Made by a program: the position numbers and the translations under genes. Of a stretch of DNA of 15,776 nt, positions 7,200-14,212 are shown piece by piece. The DNA lies in assembly GCA_964547985.1 (NCBI GenBank), contig CAZJPV010000049.1, positions 1 to 15,776 on the forward strand, read 5' to 3'. The notes under the pieces are model-generated. The model saw nothing but the letters and a program-made list of their open reading frames with translations. It had not been told where the DNA came from and made no database searches. Origin of the DNA: JAPLJU01 sp964547985 (lineage in GTDB: Bacteria; Desulfobacterota; Syntrophia; Syntrophales; UBA2192). The number at the start of each line of letters is the position of its first letter. The stretch's first letter is position 1.

Positions 7200-7276
7200 C
7201 TCACAACTGAGACTGTAAGCCTCTAGGGCCTTCGGCCATTGCTCACCACTAACCACTCGCCACTCATCACTGCCTC
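7200..7276. repeat. CTCACCA-type heptad array with a GGCC hairpin
   Basis: Units CTCACAA and CTGAGAC (7200-7213) are followed by a spacer containing the inverted repeat GGCC-TTC-GGCC (7227-7237), then CTCACCA, CTAACCA, CTCGCCA, CTCATCA and CTGCCTC in perfect 7-bp phase (7242-7276). The array ends exactly at the stop codon of the response regulator. It matches the unit type at 1-25. Confidence 0.7.
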
Positions 7277-7662
7277 TAGTATCGTCTCCGCCAGCGCTCA
7301 AGCTTTTCAAAAGCATCCCCGGTGGCTTTGAGCAGCAGTTCGAGGTTCACCGGCTTCGTAAAGAAATCATCGAAACCCGCCTCCCGGCACTCTTCGATCT
7401 CGTAGAGGGCCGCCCATCCTGTAACGGCATGGATAATCGCCAGGGGCTTCATTTTCCTGATCTTCCTGCACAGCTCGATCCCGCTAACGCCGAAAAGTTT
7501 CAGGTCGAGGAAGATGACGTTGATATCCTCGCGAGCCAGAATATCCAGGGCCTCCTCGGCCCCCGAGGCCGTTCTCACATCGTATCCGGAAGAGCCAAGC
7601 ATCGCTTCAAGAACCTGGCGGGCTGTGGCTTCATCATCGACAACGAGAATTTGTTTGGCCAT
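7276..7662 (-). CDS. Single-domain response regulator (CheY-like receiver)
   Basis: 128 residues covering one receiver domain with no output domain. The acidic pocket is D9-D10 (VVDDE), the phosphoacceptor is D53 (FLDLKLFG), the switch Thr is T81 (AVTGW) and the conserved Lys is K103 (TKPV). Such stand-alone receivers act by protein-protein contact, as CheY or Spo0F do; the partner kinase is not in this window. It follows the ferredoxin gene by 27 nt, so it is probably cotranscribed with it and with the protein at 8056-9051. AGGGTGA precedes the ATG. A heptad repeat begins right after the stop codon. Confidence 0.92.
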   Translation of the reverse strand: MAKQILVVDDEATARQVLEAMLGSSGYDVRTASGAEEALDILAREDINVIFLDLKLFGVSGIELCRKIRKMKPLAIIHAVTGWAALYEIEECREAGFDDFFTKPVNLELLLKATGDAFEKLERWRRRY

Positions 7663-7689
7663 AGGTCACCCTGATCATCGATCGACAGG

Positions 7690-8001
7690 TCAAGACTTTC
7701 CACTGATATTCGGCAGAAGAGCGGCAATCTCATCGAGGATTCGCCCGCCCTCGCCCGCAGAGACATCGGAGAACCAAATCCCTTCCGGGTACAGGATGAC
7801 ATTGGGCCCTCTCGCGCAGAGTCCCATGCATCCGCAGTTTGAGACGCGGACGCGGGTCTTCCACCCCCGCTTCTCTATCTTCTCCTTCAGAAAATCCTTG
7901 AGGGCTTCATTTCCACCATCGGCACAGGATTTTCGCTCGCCATGGCGATTGTTCGTGCAGACGAAGACATGACAGGTATAGGGGCCAATCTCTTTTTTCA
8001 T
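7690..8001 (-). CDS. Thioredoxin-like [2Fe-2S] ferredoxin
   Basis: 103 residues. The cysteine pattern fits the Shethna/NuoE-like thioredoxin-fold ferredoxins: C15 (VFVCTNNRHG) and C26, then C58 and C62 in CGCMGLCARGPN, giving a CX10C...CX3C cluster site. Additional C10 and C56 are present. The segment GPNVILYPEGIWF after the last ligand is typical of this family, which passes electrons to unidentified partners or supports complex assembly. It is cytosolic, with no targeting signal. It lies 54 nt after the protein at 8056-9051 and 27 nt before the response regulator. The ribosome binding site is weak (GGTGG). Confidence 0.9.
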   Translation of the reverse strand: MKKEIGPYTCHVFVCTNNRHGERKSCADGGNEALKDFLKEKIEKRGWKTRVRVSNCGCMGLCARGPNVILYPEGIWFSDVSAGEGGRILDEIAALLPNISGKS

Positions 8002-8055
8002 CTGACCACCGTGGGTGTTTTCTTCTGACCGGAGTAGAGACGGATCAGCGGTCCC

Positions 8056-9051
8056 CTATGCCGGGGACAGAAGTTCCTTGAGTTCACCGAATATTGCACG
8101 GTCATCCTTCCAGTCAAAGGGGAGAAGGTTGACCCTCAATTTCGCCAGTTTGTCCTCGAGCACGGCATCGACCCCGGCCGGAACTGCCATGACCAATCTC
8201 GGTTGATGAGGAAGGCTGAGCCCGTTGAGTAAAAGCCGTACCGCACCGGCACAAAGATTCGGCAGGTGCAGGTCCGTCCTGACTTCAAAGATGGTTGTAA
8301 TACGGCCGCTTGCGTCCACCGTGTAGAGGTCTCTGTTCCCGTCGTTTCCGATCCTGACACCGGAGCCCCTGAGTGCTGCAGCCAGGTCCTGGGTCACGAG
8401 ACCCTGATCACATTCCGCGGCGAGATCCCTTTCTTCCTTCAGGTATTTCCTGCCGAGCCATTCTTCGCTGAACCGGTGATCGTCGAATTCCATCTCCGTT
8501 TGAATCCGTTGCGGAGATCCGAAGTCTTTGATCCGGTCCACCTTACGAACAAACTGGCTGACCTGCCGGGCAAATCTCGACGACCCCAGGTGGCCGATCA
8601 GAACAACATTTGTCTCAATACTGCCATCCTGCACCGGGGCCCAGACACCGTGGTACTGGTCCTCAAAGAGGGATTTACCGATTCCTTTTTTTCCGCCGCC
8701 GATTTTCCCCCGGTGGACGACAAAAATTCTCCCGGCCTCATCCCGGGCGAAAGCCCCCCCGATTCTCCGGTCGAGTCCCTGGAGCGGAAAGTTGATCTCG
8801 CAGGTACTGAAAACGTGGGCATCCTTGGAGGGCCTGCCCACTCCGAAGGCATTCCAGTATCGATTTCCGTCCTGTTTTCTGGGGATAAACCAGACCCCCA
8901 GGTTCCTGGCACAGAAGACCTTACCCTCGAAGCTCTCACCCAGGTGGCCGATCCTGACCCGGATCCTGTCGTCGGCGTATGCCTTCAGCCGCCTCATAAA
9001 CTGCTGCTGACAACGCCGGATCGTTGATTCGTCTTCCAGGATCCTGAGCAT
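8056..9051 (-). CDS. Uncharacterised protein with PD-(D/E)XK nuclease-like C-terminus
   Basis: 331 residues; family not recognised with certainty. The N-terminal part (about 30-175) contains GVWFIPRK, NRYWNAFG, CEINFPL, IFVVHRGKIGGGKKGIGK and FVRKVDRIKDF, a pattern I faintly associate with proteins of restriction or HNH-type context (recollection only). The C-terminal part (about 215-330) looks like a restriction-endonuclease-type core: a helix, RDLYTV with D241, then a strand TIFEVRTD (E256, R258), a long helix with LLLNG and a strand PRLVMAVP. The usual ExK lysine is arginine. No methyltransferase or ATPase adjoins it. The frame extends to a GTG at 9087, but the ATG at 9051 has GGAAGAGG just upstream and is preferred. 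It leads a probable operon with the ferredoxin and response regulator. Confidence 0.75.
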   Translation of the reverse strand: MLRILEDESTIRRCQQQFMRRLKAYADDRIRVRIGHLGESFEGKVFCARNLGVWFIPRKQDGNRYWNAFGVGRPSKDAHVFSTCEINFPLQGLDRRIGGAFARDEAGRIFVVHRGKIGGGKKGIGKSLFEDQYHGVWAPVQDGSIETNVVLIGHLGSSRFARQVSQFVRKVDRIKDFGSPQRIQTEMEFDDHRFSEEWLGRKYLKEERDLAAECDQGLVTQDLAAALRGSGVRIGNDGNRDLYTVDASGRITTIFEVRTDLHLPNLCAGAVRLLLNGLSLPHQPRLVMAVPAGVDAVLEDKLAKLRVNLLPFDWKDDRAIFGELKELLSPA

Positions 9052-9307
9052 ATCCTCTTCCTTCTTAAGGCCGGGGATCGGACCCACCGCAGCGCATTTA
9101 ACAACAGGTTGTGCGCCGCGATGAGCACAGGCAATGGACAGGATATCATTTTCGGGGCGGGTGGATCTCTTTCAGGGATGAGTGCGGGTGCGAAGCGCCT
9201 CAGGCTTTCCTGTTCCCTCCGCCTTCCGTGATATTCCTGAATGTGCGGGACACTTTACTACAGGCCCCTAAAAAATCAACTCTTTCTTGCCTGGGCCTCC
9301 ACGCATG

Positions 9308-10051
9308 CTACTTGAAAGGCTCACCCAGGCTCTTCTTGAACTCTGCCAGGACATCGAAAACGGGAACAGCATAACTCAAACCTTCGCCCGCCGGCCCGAC
9401 AAGCTTCTGGGTATTGACCCCCACGACCCGCCCGAACTGGGTGACAAGGGGGCCCCCGCTGTTGATGTAAGTGATCGGGGCCGAGGTCTGGATGTAGGTT
9501 ACGTCATCGATGGAGCGGGTGCCGGAGTTAATACCCGGCGCGACGGTATGCGTAAGACCCATGGGCATCCCAATCGCATAGAGATTGGCCCTGGCGGGGA
9601 GCCGGCGTGCGTCGAAAGGTTCGATGTAAGGGCACTTATAACCGTCCAGCTTGAGCAGGGCGATGTCGTATTTCTCGCTGATTTCTTTCACCCCCTGAAC
9701 CTCCAGCTGTGTGCCATCAATGAGAACGATCTTATGGGTCCCGGAGGGATTGACAATGTGCTTGTTCGTCAGGATGAACCCGTCTTTCGTGATGAAGAAG
9801 CCCGAACCGACCCCTTTGGAGGATTGCACCAGGATGGTGGCATTTCTGGCTTTTTCGACGGCATTCTGGGGAGGAAAATTCAGGGTAAGCTGTTCCTGAA
9901 GATCCCTGGATCTTTTGGGCTGCACCGAGGGGGGGTTATCTTCGATATGGACGATGCCGTCATCATCGATCCACGTCGCGACCTTCGCCTCAGCGGGCAT
10001 AAGGCCCACGAAGAGAAAGGACACGCAGATCAGCACCCTGAGAGGAATCAT
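9308..10051 (-). CDS. Secreted trypsin-like (HtrA-type) protease with DUF4124 segment
   Basis: 247 residues. A signal peptide (hydrophobic VLICVSFLFVGL, cleavage likely after PAEA near residue 22) is followed by a DUF4124-like stretch (TWIDDDGIVHIEDNPP, 26-41) and a trypsin-like domain without a PDZ domain. The catalytic triad is present: H98 in LTNKHIV, D129 in YDIALLKL and S198 in INSGGPLV. The usual GNSGGP motif reads INSGGP, so the oxyanion-hole glycine is Ile, which could impair catalysis. The ATG at 10051 has AGGTGG at suitable spacing; an in-frame GTG at 10060 is the alternative. It starts 25 nt after the D,D-carboxypeptidase gene, indicating cotranscription and a periplasmic envelope role. 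It may be a degraded-substrate sensor or a weak protease. Confidence 0.85.
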   Translation of the reverse strand: MIPLRVLICVSFLFVGLMPAEAKVATWIDDDGIVHIEDNPPSVQPKRSRDLQEQLTLNFPPQNAVEKARNATILVQSSKGVGSGFFITKDGFILTNKHIVNPSGTHKIVLIDGTQLEVQGVKEISEKYDIALLKLDGYKCPYIEPFDARRLPARANLYAIGMPMGLTHTVAPGINSGTRSIDDVTYIQTSAPITYINSGGPLVTQFGRVVGVNTQKLVGPAGEGLSYAVPVFDVLAEFKKSLGEPFK

Positions 10052-10076
10052 GACGTCCACCTGTTCGAGAGACGAC

Positions 10077-11012
10077 TTATAATCTTGATCGGCTGTTTTT
10101 CGGGCGGGCTGATGTTTTCGATGAACCCGAAGAAGCGGTCGCTTTTTCTAACTTCATTCCGGCTGCCGGTTTCTGAATGGCCGGCGTTGGGACCTGGGCC
10201 ATCCTGAATCCTTCTTCGATCAGCCGTCTCGCCTCCCGGTCCCTCACACTGGACGACTTTGCCCCCATGACGACGGCCATGAGACGCATCCCATCTCTCT
10301 GCGCGGTCACCACGATGTGATAACCGCTTTTCCGCGTGAATCCTGTCTTCAGGCCATCCACGTCAGGACACATCTCGAGAAGATGATTCGAATTTTGCTG
10401 TGTGACATCCTGAAAGGTGTAGGACGTCATGGAATGGATTTCCAGGGATTGGGGGAAACGCTCCAGGTAGGACTCACAGAGCCTGAGGACATCCCGGGCC
10501 GTGGTCACCTGTCCTCTGGCGGGAAGACCATTGGGATTTCTGAAATGGCTGTGGGTCATGCCCAGTACCCTGGCCTTGGCGTTCATTCGCCTTACAAAAG
10601 CGTCCACATCTCCGTCGACATGCTCCGCAATGGCTATTGCGGCGTCATTGCCGGAGACGATGGCCGTTCCCTTGATCAAATCATCCAGTTGTACTTCCTC
10701 CCCCTCGCCGACGTACATCCGTGATCCCTTCGTCCGGCTCGCCTTCCGGCTGATCACGACGCGGTCATCAGGGCCCGCTTTTCCTTCCTCAATCGCCTCG
10801 AAGGCGAGATAGAGGGTCAGAACCTTGGTGATGGATGCCGGCGGGATCCCCCGGTCGGTATTTTTTGACAGCAGAATTTCCCCTGTATTGAGATTCTTAA
10901 GGACTGCGGATTGGGCTCTGATCTTCAGGGAATCAGCAAAGAGCTCTCGGGGAGAAAAAACGAAAAACAGCGCGATGCAACAAAGAACAATGGACAAGGT
11001 CTTTCTATTCAT
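10077..11012 (-). CDS. D-alanyl-D-alanine carboxypeptidase (S11, DacF/PBP5-like)
   Basis: 311 residues. It has a signal peptide (hydrophobic LSIVLCCIALFFVF, cleavage near FA-D at 26-27) and the three penicillin-binding motifs: S60-x-x-K63 (ASITK), S120-G-N122 (VSGND) and K222-T-G224 (LKTGF). These enzymes trim the terminal D-Ala from peptidoglycan pentapeptides in the periplasm. The domain ends near residue 272; instead of the PBP5 C-terminal beta domain and amphipathic anchor there is a Ser/Ala/Lys-rich tail (about 273-311), so membrane attachment by the usual anchor is doubtful. It leads the pair with the trypsin-like protein. The ribosome binding site is weak (AAGGGA about 14 nt upstream). 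Confidence 0.93.
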   Translation of the reverse strand: MNRKTLSIVLCCIALFFVFSPRELFADSLKIRAQSAVLKNLNTGEILLSKNTDRGIPPASITKVLTLYLAFEAIEEGKAGPDDRVVISRKASRTKGSRMYVGEGEEVQLDDLIKGTAIVSGNDAAIAIAEHVDGDVDAFVRRMNAKARVLGMTHSHFRNPNGLPARGQVTTARDVLRLCESYLERFPQSLEIHSMTSYTFQDVTQQNSNHLLEMCPDVDGLKTGFTRKSGYHIVVTAQRDGMRLMAVVMGAKSSSVRDREARRLIEEGFRMAQVPTPAIQKPAAGMKLEKATASSGSSKTSARPKNSRSRL

Positions 11013-11187
11013 TCAATAAGATCCCTTCACACCATCTCTTCGACCGGGACTCTGAAAAAGGACCGTGCGTGCCGGTGAAAACATACCGGCAAAAGGCCCC
11101 TCCGGTCAAGTGCAATTCACATCATGGTAATCCAACTTGCATCTCGAACAGACTTAGCCAAAGCTGATTGCAACTTCTGTTCCGATT
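11013..11187. other. Gap with one inverted repeat
   Basis: No ORF is credible here. It holds GCCGGT-GAAAACAT-ACCGGC (11071-11090), a 6-bp stem with an 8-nt loop. On the minus strand no T-run follows directly, so it is at best a weak end signal for the nitroreductase transcript. The promoter for the carboxypeptidase gene should also lie here, but I cannot pick one. Confidence 0.4.
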
Positions 11188-11754
11188 TTACCGCAAAATT
11201 TTGAGGATCTTCGGGGCTTCGCGATCCCTTGGGTCGGGAATCGAAACAGGATACCCGAGGATGACGGGCGCAATGATCCGGCAGTCCCCGGGGATGCCGA
11301 TGGCTTCGAGCGTCTCCCGATCCGAAATATTTGAGCCCAGGCCGACCCAGCAGGTCCCCAGACCCCGGGCGGCTGCCGCAAACATGAAATAACAGGCCGC
11401 CAGGGTACAATCCACGGCCAGGGATTGGACATCCCGCGAGCCGACGATAAAGACCAGACAGGGCGCATTGTAAAAAACACTGAAAGTGTCGTCCCTGAAC
11501 CTGTCTTCATAACGTCGCAGAGGGGAGGATGGATTTTTTTCAAGATCGCGCAGATGGTTTCTCTTGCTTTCGTCTGAGATCCGTTTGATCCAGCGGCGAT
11601 TGCTCACCACGACAAAGCGCCAGGGCTGTCCGTTCATGGCACTTGGCGCCAGACAGGTGTCACCGATGATGTCCATCACCACATCCAACGGCACATCCCG
11701 GTCCTCAAATTCCCGGATGGAGCGTCTCTGTTTCAGAAGCGTTTCGTAATTCAT
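11188..11754 (-). CDS. Nitroreductase family flavoprotein
   Basis: 188 residues, a single nitroreductase domain without a signal peptide. The FMN-phosphate motif is QRRSIREF (R10, R11, S12), followed by LAPSAMNGQPWRFVVV (about 36-50), typical of the active-site loop, and near the C-terminus GLGTCWVGLG and PVILGYPV. Such enzymes use NAD(P)H to reduce nitro, quinone or flavin substrates in the cytosol; the physiological substrate is not evident. A GGGGAGG ribosome binding site is 9 nt before the ATG at 11754. It begins 43 nt after the beta-hydroxyacid dehydrogenase, so the two are probably cotranscribed. It is unlike the exported family member at 6382-7038, which has a signal peptide. Confidence 0.92.
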   Translation of the reverse strand: MNYETLLKQRRSIREFEDRDVPLDVVMDIIGDTCLAPSAMNGQPWRFVVVSNRRWIKRISDESKRNHLRDLEKNPSSPLRRYEDRFRDDTFSVFYNAPCLVFIVGSRDVQSLAVDCTLAACYFMFAAAARGLGTCWVGLGSNISDRETLEAIGIPGDCRIIAPVILGYPVSIPDPRDREAPKILKILR

Positions 11755-11797
11755 ATCTCACATCCTCCCCGAGGCTGTCATATCAAACCCTCTTTTT

Positions 11798-12679
11798 TCA
11801 GGAAACCGCCATGCCACTCAATTTTCTGAGGACAAGCATAAGCGCCTGCGTGCCGGAAGCGCCTTTTCCCTGAGCCTGGAGGTCAACATAGAGCTGATGA
11901 ACGAGAACGAGTCCCGGAAGCGCGAGACCTGCCGATGCCGCTTCCCGTAGTGCGATTTCCATGTCTTTGACAAAGTGGTCCACCATGAAACCGGGACTGA
12001 AGTCCCCCTGCACAATGCGGGGGCCGAGGTGGTTGATGGCCCAGGAAGCGGCCGCGCCTTTCCCGATGATGTCGATGACGGCCTTTTCATCCAGTCCGAT
12101 CCTCGAGGCATAGAGAAGCGACTCACAGGCGCCGATCATGTTGCCCGCGACAAGAATTTGATTGCACATCTTCGTGTGCTGTCCCGCTCCGGCTTCACCC
12201 ATGTACGCGATGCTTTTGCCCATGACCTGGAACAAGGGCATGACCGCATCGCAGGTCTTTCTTTCGCCGCCGACCATGATGGCGAGCGTCGCGTTTCTGG
12301 CCCCGATATCACCGCCGGAAACGGGCGCATCGAGACTCGAAATGCCGCGTCCTGCCGCCGCCGTAAAAATTTTCTTCGCAAGGCTCGGCTGGCTCGTTGT
12401 CATGTCAACAACGATCCGGCAGATCCCTGGAACAGAGAGGATCCCCTTCTCACCGAGATAAACCTCCTCCACATCAGCTGGCGTGCCGACCATGGTAAAG
12501 ATAATTTCTGCCTTCCCCATGATGTCGGCCGGGGATTCGCACCACCTCCCGCCCCTCTTCAGGATGGACTCGGCCTTCTGCCGGGTGCGATTGAAAACAT
12601 GCAGATCGTGCCCGCTTTGCTGAAGATGTCCGGCCATGGAAGACCCCATAATCCCCGTGCCGATCCAGCCGACTCTCAT
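11798..12679 (-). CDS. NAD(P)-dependent beta-hydroxyacid dehydrogenase (HIBADH/GarR type)
   Basis: 293 residues, standard for the family. The N-terminal Rossmann motif GWIGTGIMGSSMAGHL (4-19) is followed by FNRT (29-32), whose Asn-Arg favours NADP(H). The substrate-binding signature is DAPVSGGDIGA (117-127), and the catalytic lysine is K170 in GAGQHTKMCNQ. Members oxidise or reduce 3-hydroxyisobutyrate, tartronate semialdehyde or succinic semialdehyde; this one cannot be assigned. AAGGAGG, a near-perfect Shine-Dalgarno, lies 8 nt before the ATG. The nitroreductase follows after 43 nt. Confidence 0.93.
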   Translation of the reverse strand: MRVGWIGTGIMGSSMAGHLQQSGHDLHVFNRTRQKAESILKRGGRWCESPADIMGKAEIIFTMVGTPADVEEVYLGEKGILSVPGICRIVVDMTTSQPSLAKKIFTAAAGRGISSLDAPVSGGDIGARNATLAIMVGGERKTCDAVMPLFQVMGKSIAYMGEAGAGQHTKMCNQILVAGNMIGACESLLYASRIGLDEKAVIDIIGKGAAASWAINHLGPRIVQGDFSPGFMVDHFVKDMEIALREAASAGLALPGLVLVHQLYVDLQAQGKGASGTQALMLVLRKLSGMAVS

Positions 12680-12937
12680 ACCGTGATCCTCCTTTCATAC
12701 CCGGCGCGGCCGGGCTGCAAAAAAAGGTTGAAGGTTTGTCCCGTAGCTGCCCGCAGCGGAGAAGGAGTAGCCACGGGGGATGACCTTGCAAAAATGAAGG
12801 CTTTTCCGATGTTTGTGTGGAGAAAACTTAAAGAAACTTCATGGATCTGTCAAGAATGAAAGACTGGGAAATGGATTTTGACTGGATGTTTTCTACTTGG
12901 CGTGACGGGAAAAGACGATCGTCCGAAAGGGCGTCCG
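12680..12937. other. Intergenic gap between transglycosylase and dehydrogenase
   Basis: 258 bp with no credible ORF. It contains the Shine-Dalgarno of the dehydrogenase and a GC-rich inverted repeat at 12700-12714 (CCCGGC and GCCGGG arms around a 3-nt loop, read on the minus strand) in its leader. On the minus strand the T-run precedes the stem, so it is not an intrinsic terminator. Just after the transglycosylase stop, GACGATCGTC followed by TTTT may be a weak end signal. No other structure was seen. Confidence 0.4.
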
Positions 12938-13939
12938 TTACCGGATGGTCACAACCCCGCCCTCCGAAAGGGTCTTCAGCCTGTTCTTGTTGTTGGGCTT
13001 TTCCCCGCCCCGGTCCCTGGAAAGAAGATCGGGGAGGTTCTTGTTAAACTGCTCCGCCCGTCCTTTCGGGATGCTCAAAGAGTAATGGCCCCTGGGAAGC
13101 GTTTCATTCTTGATCTCGGGATTCATCTCGCGAATCGTTTTGTAGGTAGTCCCGGCCGCCCGGGCAATGAGTGTGACGTGGACCTCCTTTGAAAGACCGA
13201 ATTCGACGCGATCGACATCCAGAGGCGGATACGTCCTCTCCCGGGAAAGGTAATAACCGTATTTTTCGGGTTGGGCAAGGATCAACTTCACCGCCAGGAT
13301 CCGGAAAATATACCGCTCCGTTTCAAGAGGTAAATCGACGTCATAAAAACTCTGGGCACCCTGAATGCCGATATTATTGGAAACCCTTTCCTCGCCGCAG
13401 TTGTAGGATGCCACGGCCAGCGTCCAGTTCCCGAACATCTTGTAGAGATCTGTAAGATAATCGAGTGCGGCCTCCGTGGACTTTTCGAAATTGAGGCGCT
13501 CATCGATCTGCTTGTTCACCTTGAGACCGTACCGCTTCGCCGTTTTTTCCATGAATTGCCAGGGACCCACGGCCTTCGCTGAAGACACGGCATAGGTCCT
13601 GAAAGAACTCTCCACGACAGCCACATATTTAATATCGTCGGGCATCCTCCGCTCTTTCAACCTTTTCTCGAGATAGGGAAAGTAACGGCTGGACCGCTTG
13701 AGCCAGAGAATGACCTGGTCCGTGTTGTACACGGAAAGCACAAAGGACTGATCGAGCATTTCCCAGACATCCCGCCTGTTCAAAGGGACCGGCTCCCCGC
13801 AGAGTTGCAGCTCCGCAGGAAGGTCATAGAGCGGTACATTTGTTCCCCAGAGAGTCAGGGGCATGATCACGGTCAATATCAGGACCAGACAGAGAGCCAA
13901 TCGGCTTCTTCGGACCACAAACCCGAATAAATCTTTCAT
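12938..13939 (-). CDS. MltD-like lytic transglycosylase (SLT domain, LysM-like tail)
   Basis: 333 residues. An N-terminal hydrophobic segment (about 13-32, LALCLVLILTVIMPLTLW) acts as a signal or membrane anchor. A family-1 SLT domain spans about 85-225 with catalytic E110 in VVESSF, then SAKAVGPWQFM and LAVASYNCGE (174-183). These enzymes cleave the MurNAc-GlcNAc bond of peptidoglycan, giving 1,6-anhydro products, in the periplasm. Residues about 248-292 resemble one degenerate LysM repeat (TLIARAAGTTYKTIREMNPEI); MltD usually carries two or more. The ATG at 13939 shows no strong ribosome binding site, but a short upstream frame (ending 13936) overlaps it as ATGA, so translational coupling is possible. 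Confidence 0.9.
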   Translation of the reverse strand: MKDLFGFVVRRSRLALCLVLILTVIMPLTLWGTNVPLYDLPAELQLCGEPVPLNRRDVWEMLDQSFVLSVYNTDQVILWLKRSSRYFPYLEKRLKERRMPDDIKYVAVVESSFRTYAVSSAKAVGPWQFMEKTAKRYGLKVNKQIDERLNFEKSTEAALDYLTDLYKMFGNWTLAVASYNCGEERVSNNIGIQGAQSFYDVDLPLETERYIFRILAVKLILAQPEKYGYYLSRERTYPPLDVDRVEFGLSKEVHVTLIARAAGTTYKTIREMNPEIKNETLPRGHYSLSIPKGRAEQFNKNLPDLLSRDRGGEKPNNKNRLKTLSEGGVVTIR

Positions 13940-14030
13940 GCATTCACATCGATTCTGGTTTCGCGTTTCACTCCCCGCAAACCTGCACCGTTTGCTGCGA
14001 GGTGGAACTCACCCCGAAAAAACCCTTCGG

Positions 14031-14096
14031 TCAGCAACCAGCCAGGGACAGGATACAGATCAACAGGAGTGCGATTACGGTCAAAATTCTTTTCAT
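14031..14096 (-). CDS. Tiny lipoprotein-signal ORF ending at the lipobox Cys
   Basis: The ORF encodes 21 residues: MKR, a hydrophobic core (ILTVIALLLICILS) and the lipobox LAGC, followed at once by TGA. AGGA lies about 6 nt before the ATG, so initiation looks genuine. The mature product would be a single lipidated Cys, so either this is a minimal prolipoprotein or a frameshift truncated a short lipoprotein. A -1 shift at the Cys codon would join the frame reading TEGFFRGEFHLAANGAG and so on, which ends at 13936 and overlaps the transglycosylase start by ATGA. I cannot distinguish these possibilities. Confidence 0.45.
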   Translation of the reverse strand: MKRILTVIALLLICILSLAGC

Positions 14097-14212
14097 CACT
14101 CATCCTAACGGGATCATGTCTTCTTACCAAATGGTGAATAAATTAGCAAAAAGTATTCCTGATTTCGTTATCCCGGCCCGTTCAGCCCTTAAACCGATGG
14201 CCTTATCAACGA

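Noticed and set aside
7200..7276. CRISPR-like array
   Set aside because: Units are 7 bp, contiguous and degenerate, with no unique spacers and no cas genes.
8266..9027. Plus-strand ORFs of 253 and 160 residues
   Set aside because: Both lie opposite the gene at 8056-9051, which has a ribosome binding site and protein-like structure; neither has a recognisable domain.
9287..10207. 306-residue plus-strand ORF
   Set aside because: Runs antisense to the trypsin-like protein and the end of the carboxypeptidase gene, both of which have complete catalytic motifs.
12700..12714. Intrinsic terminator next to an A/T run
   Set aside because: In the direction of local transcription the T-run comes before the stem, not after it.
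11975..12859. 294-residue plus-strand ORF
   Set aside because: Antisense shadow of the beta-hydroxyacid dehydrogenase; composition is typical of a GC-rich complementary frame.
13936..14130. 64-residue minus-strand ORF as an independent gene
   Set aside because: Its first ATGs lack ribosome binding sites and the N-terminal half overlaps the better-initiated lipoprotein signal frame; only its 3' part may matter, as discussed.
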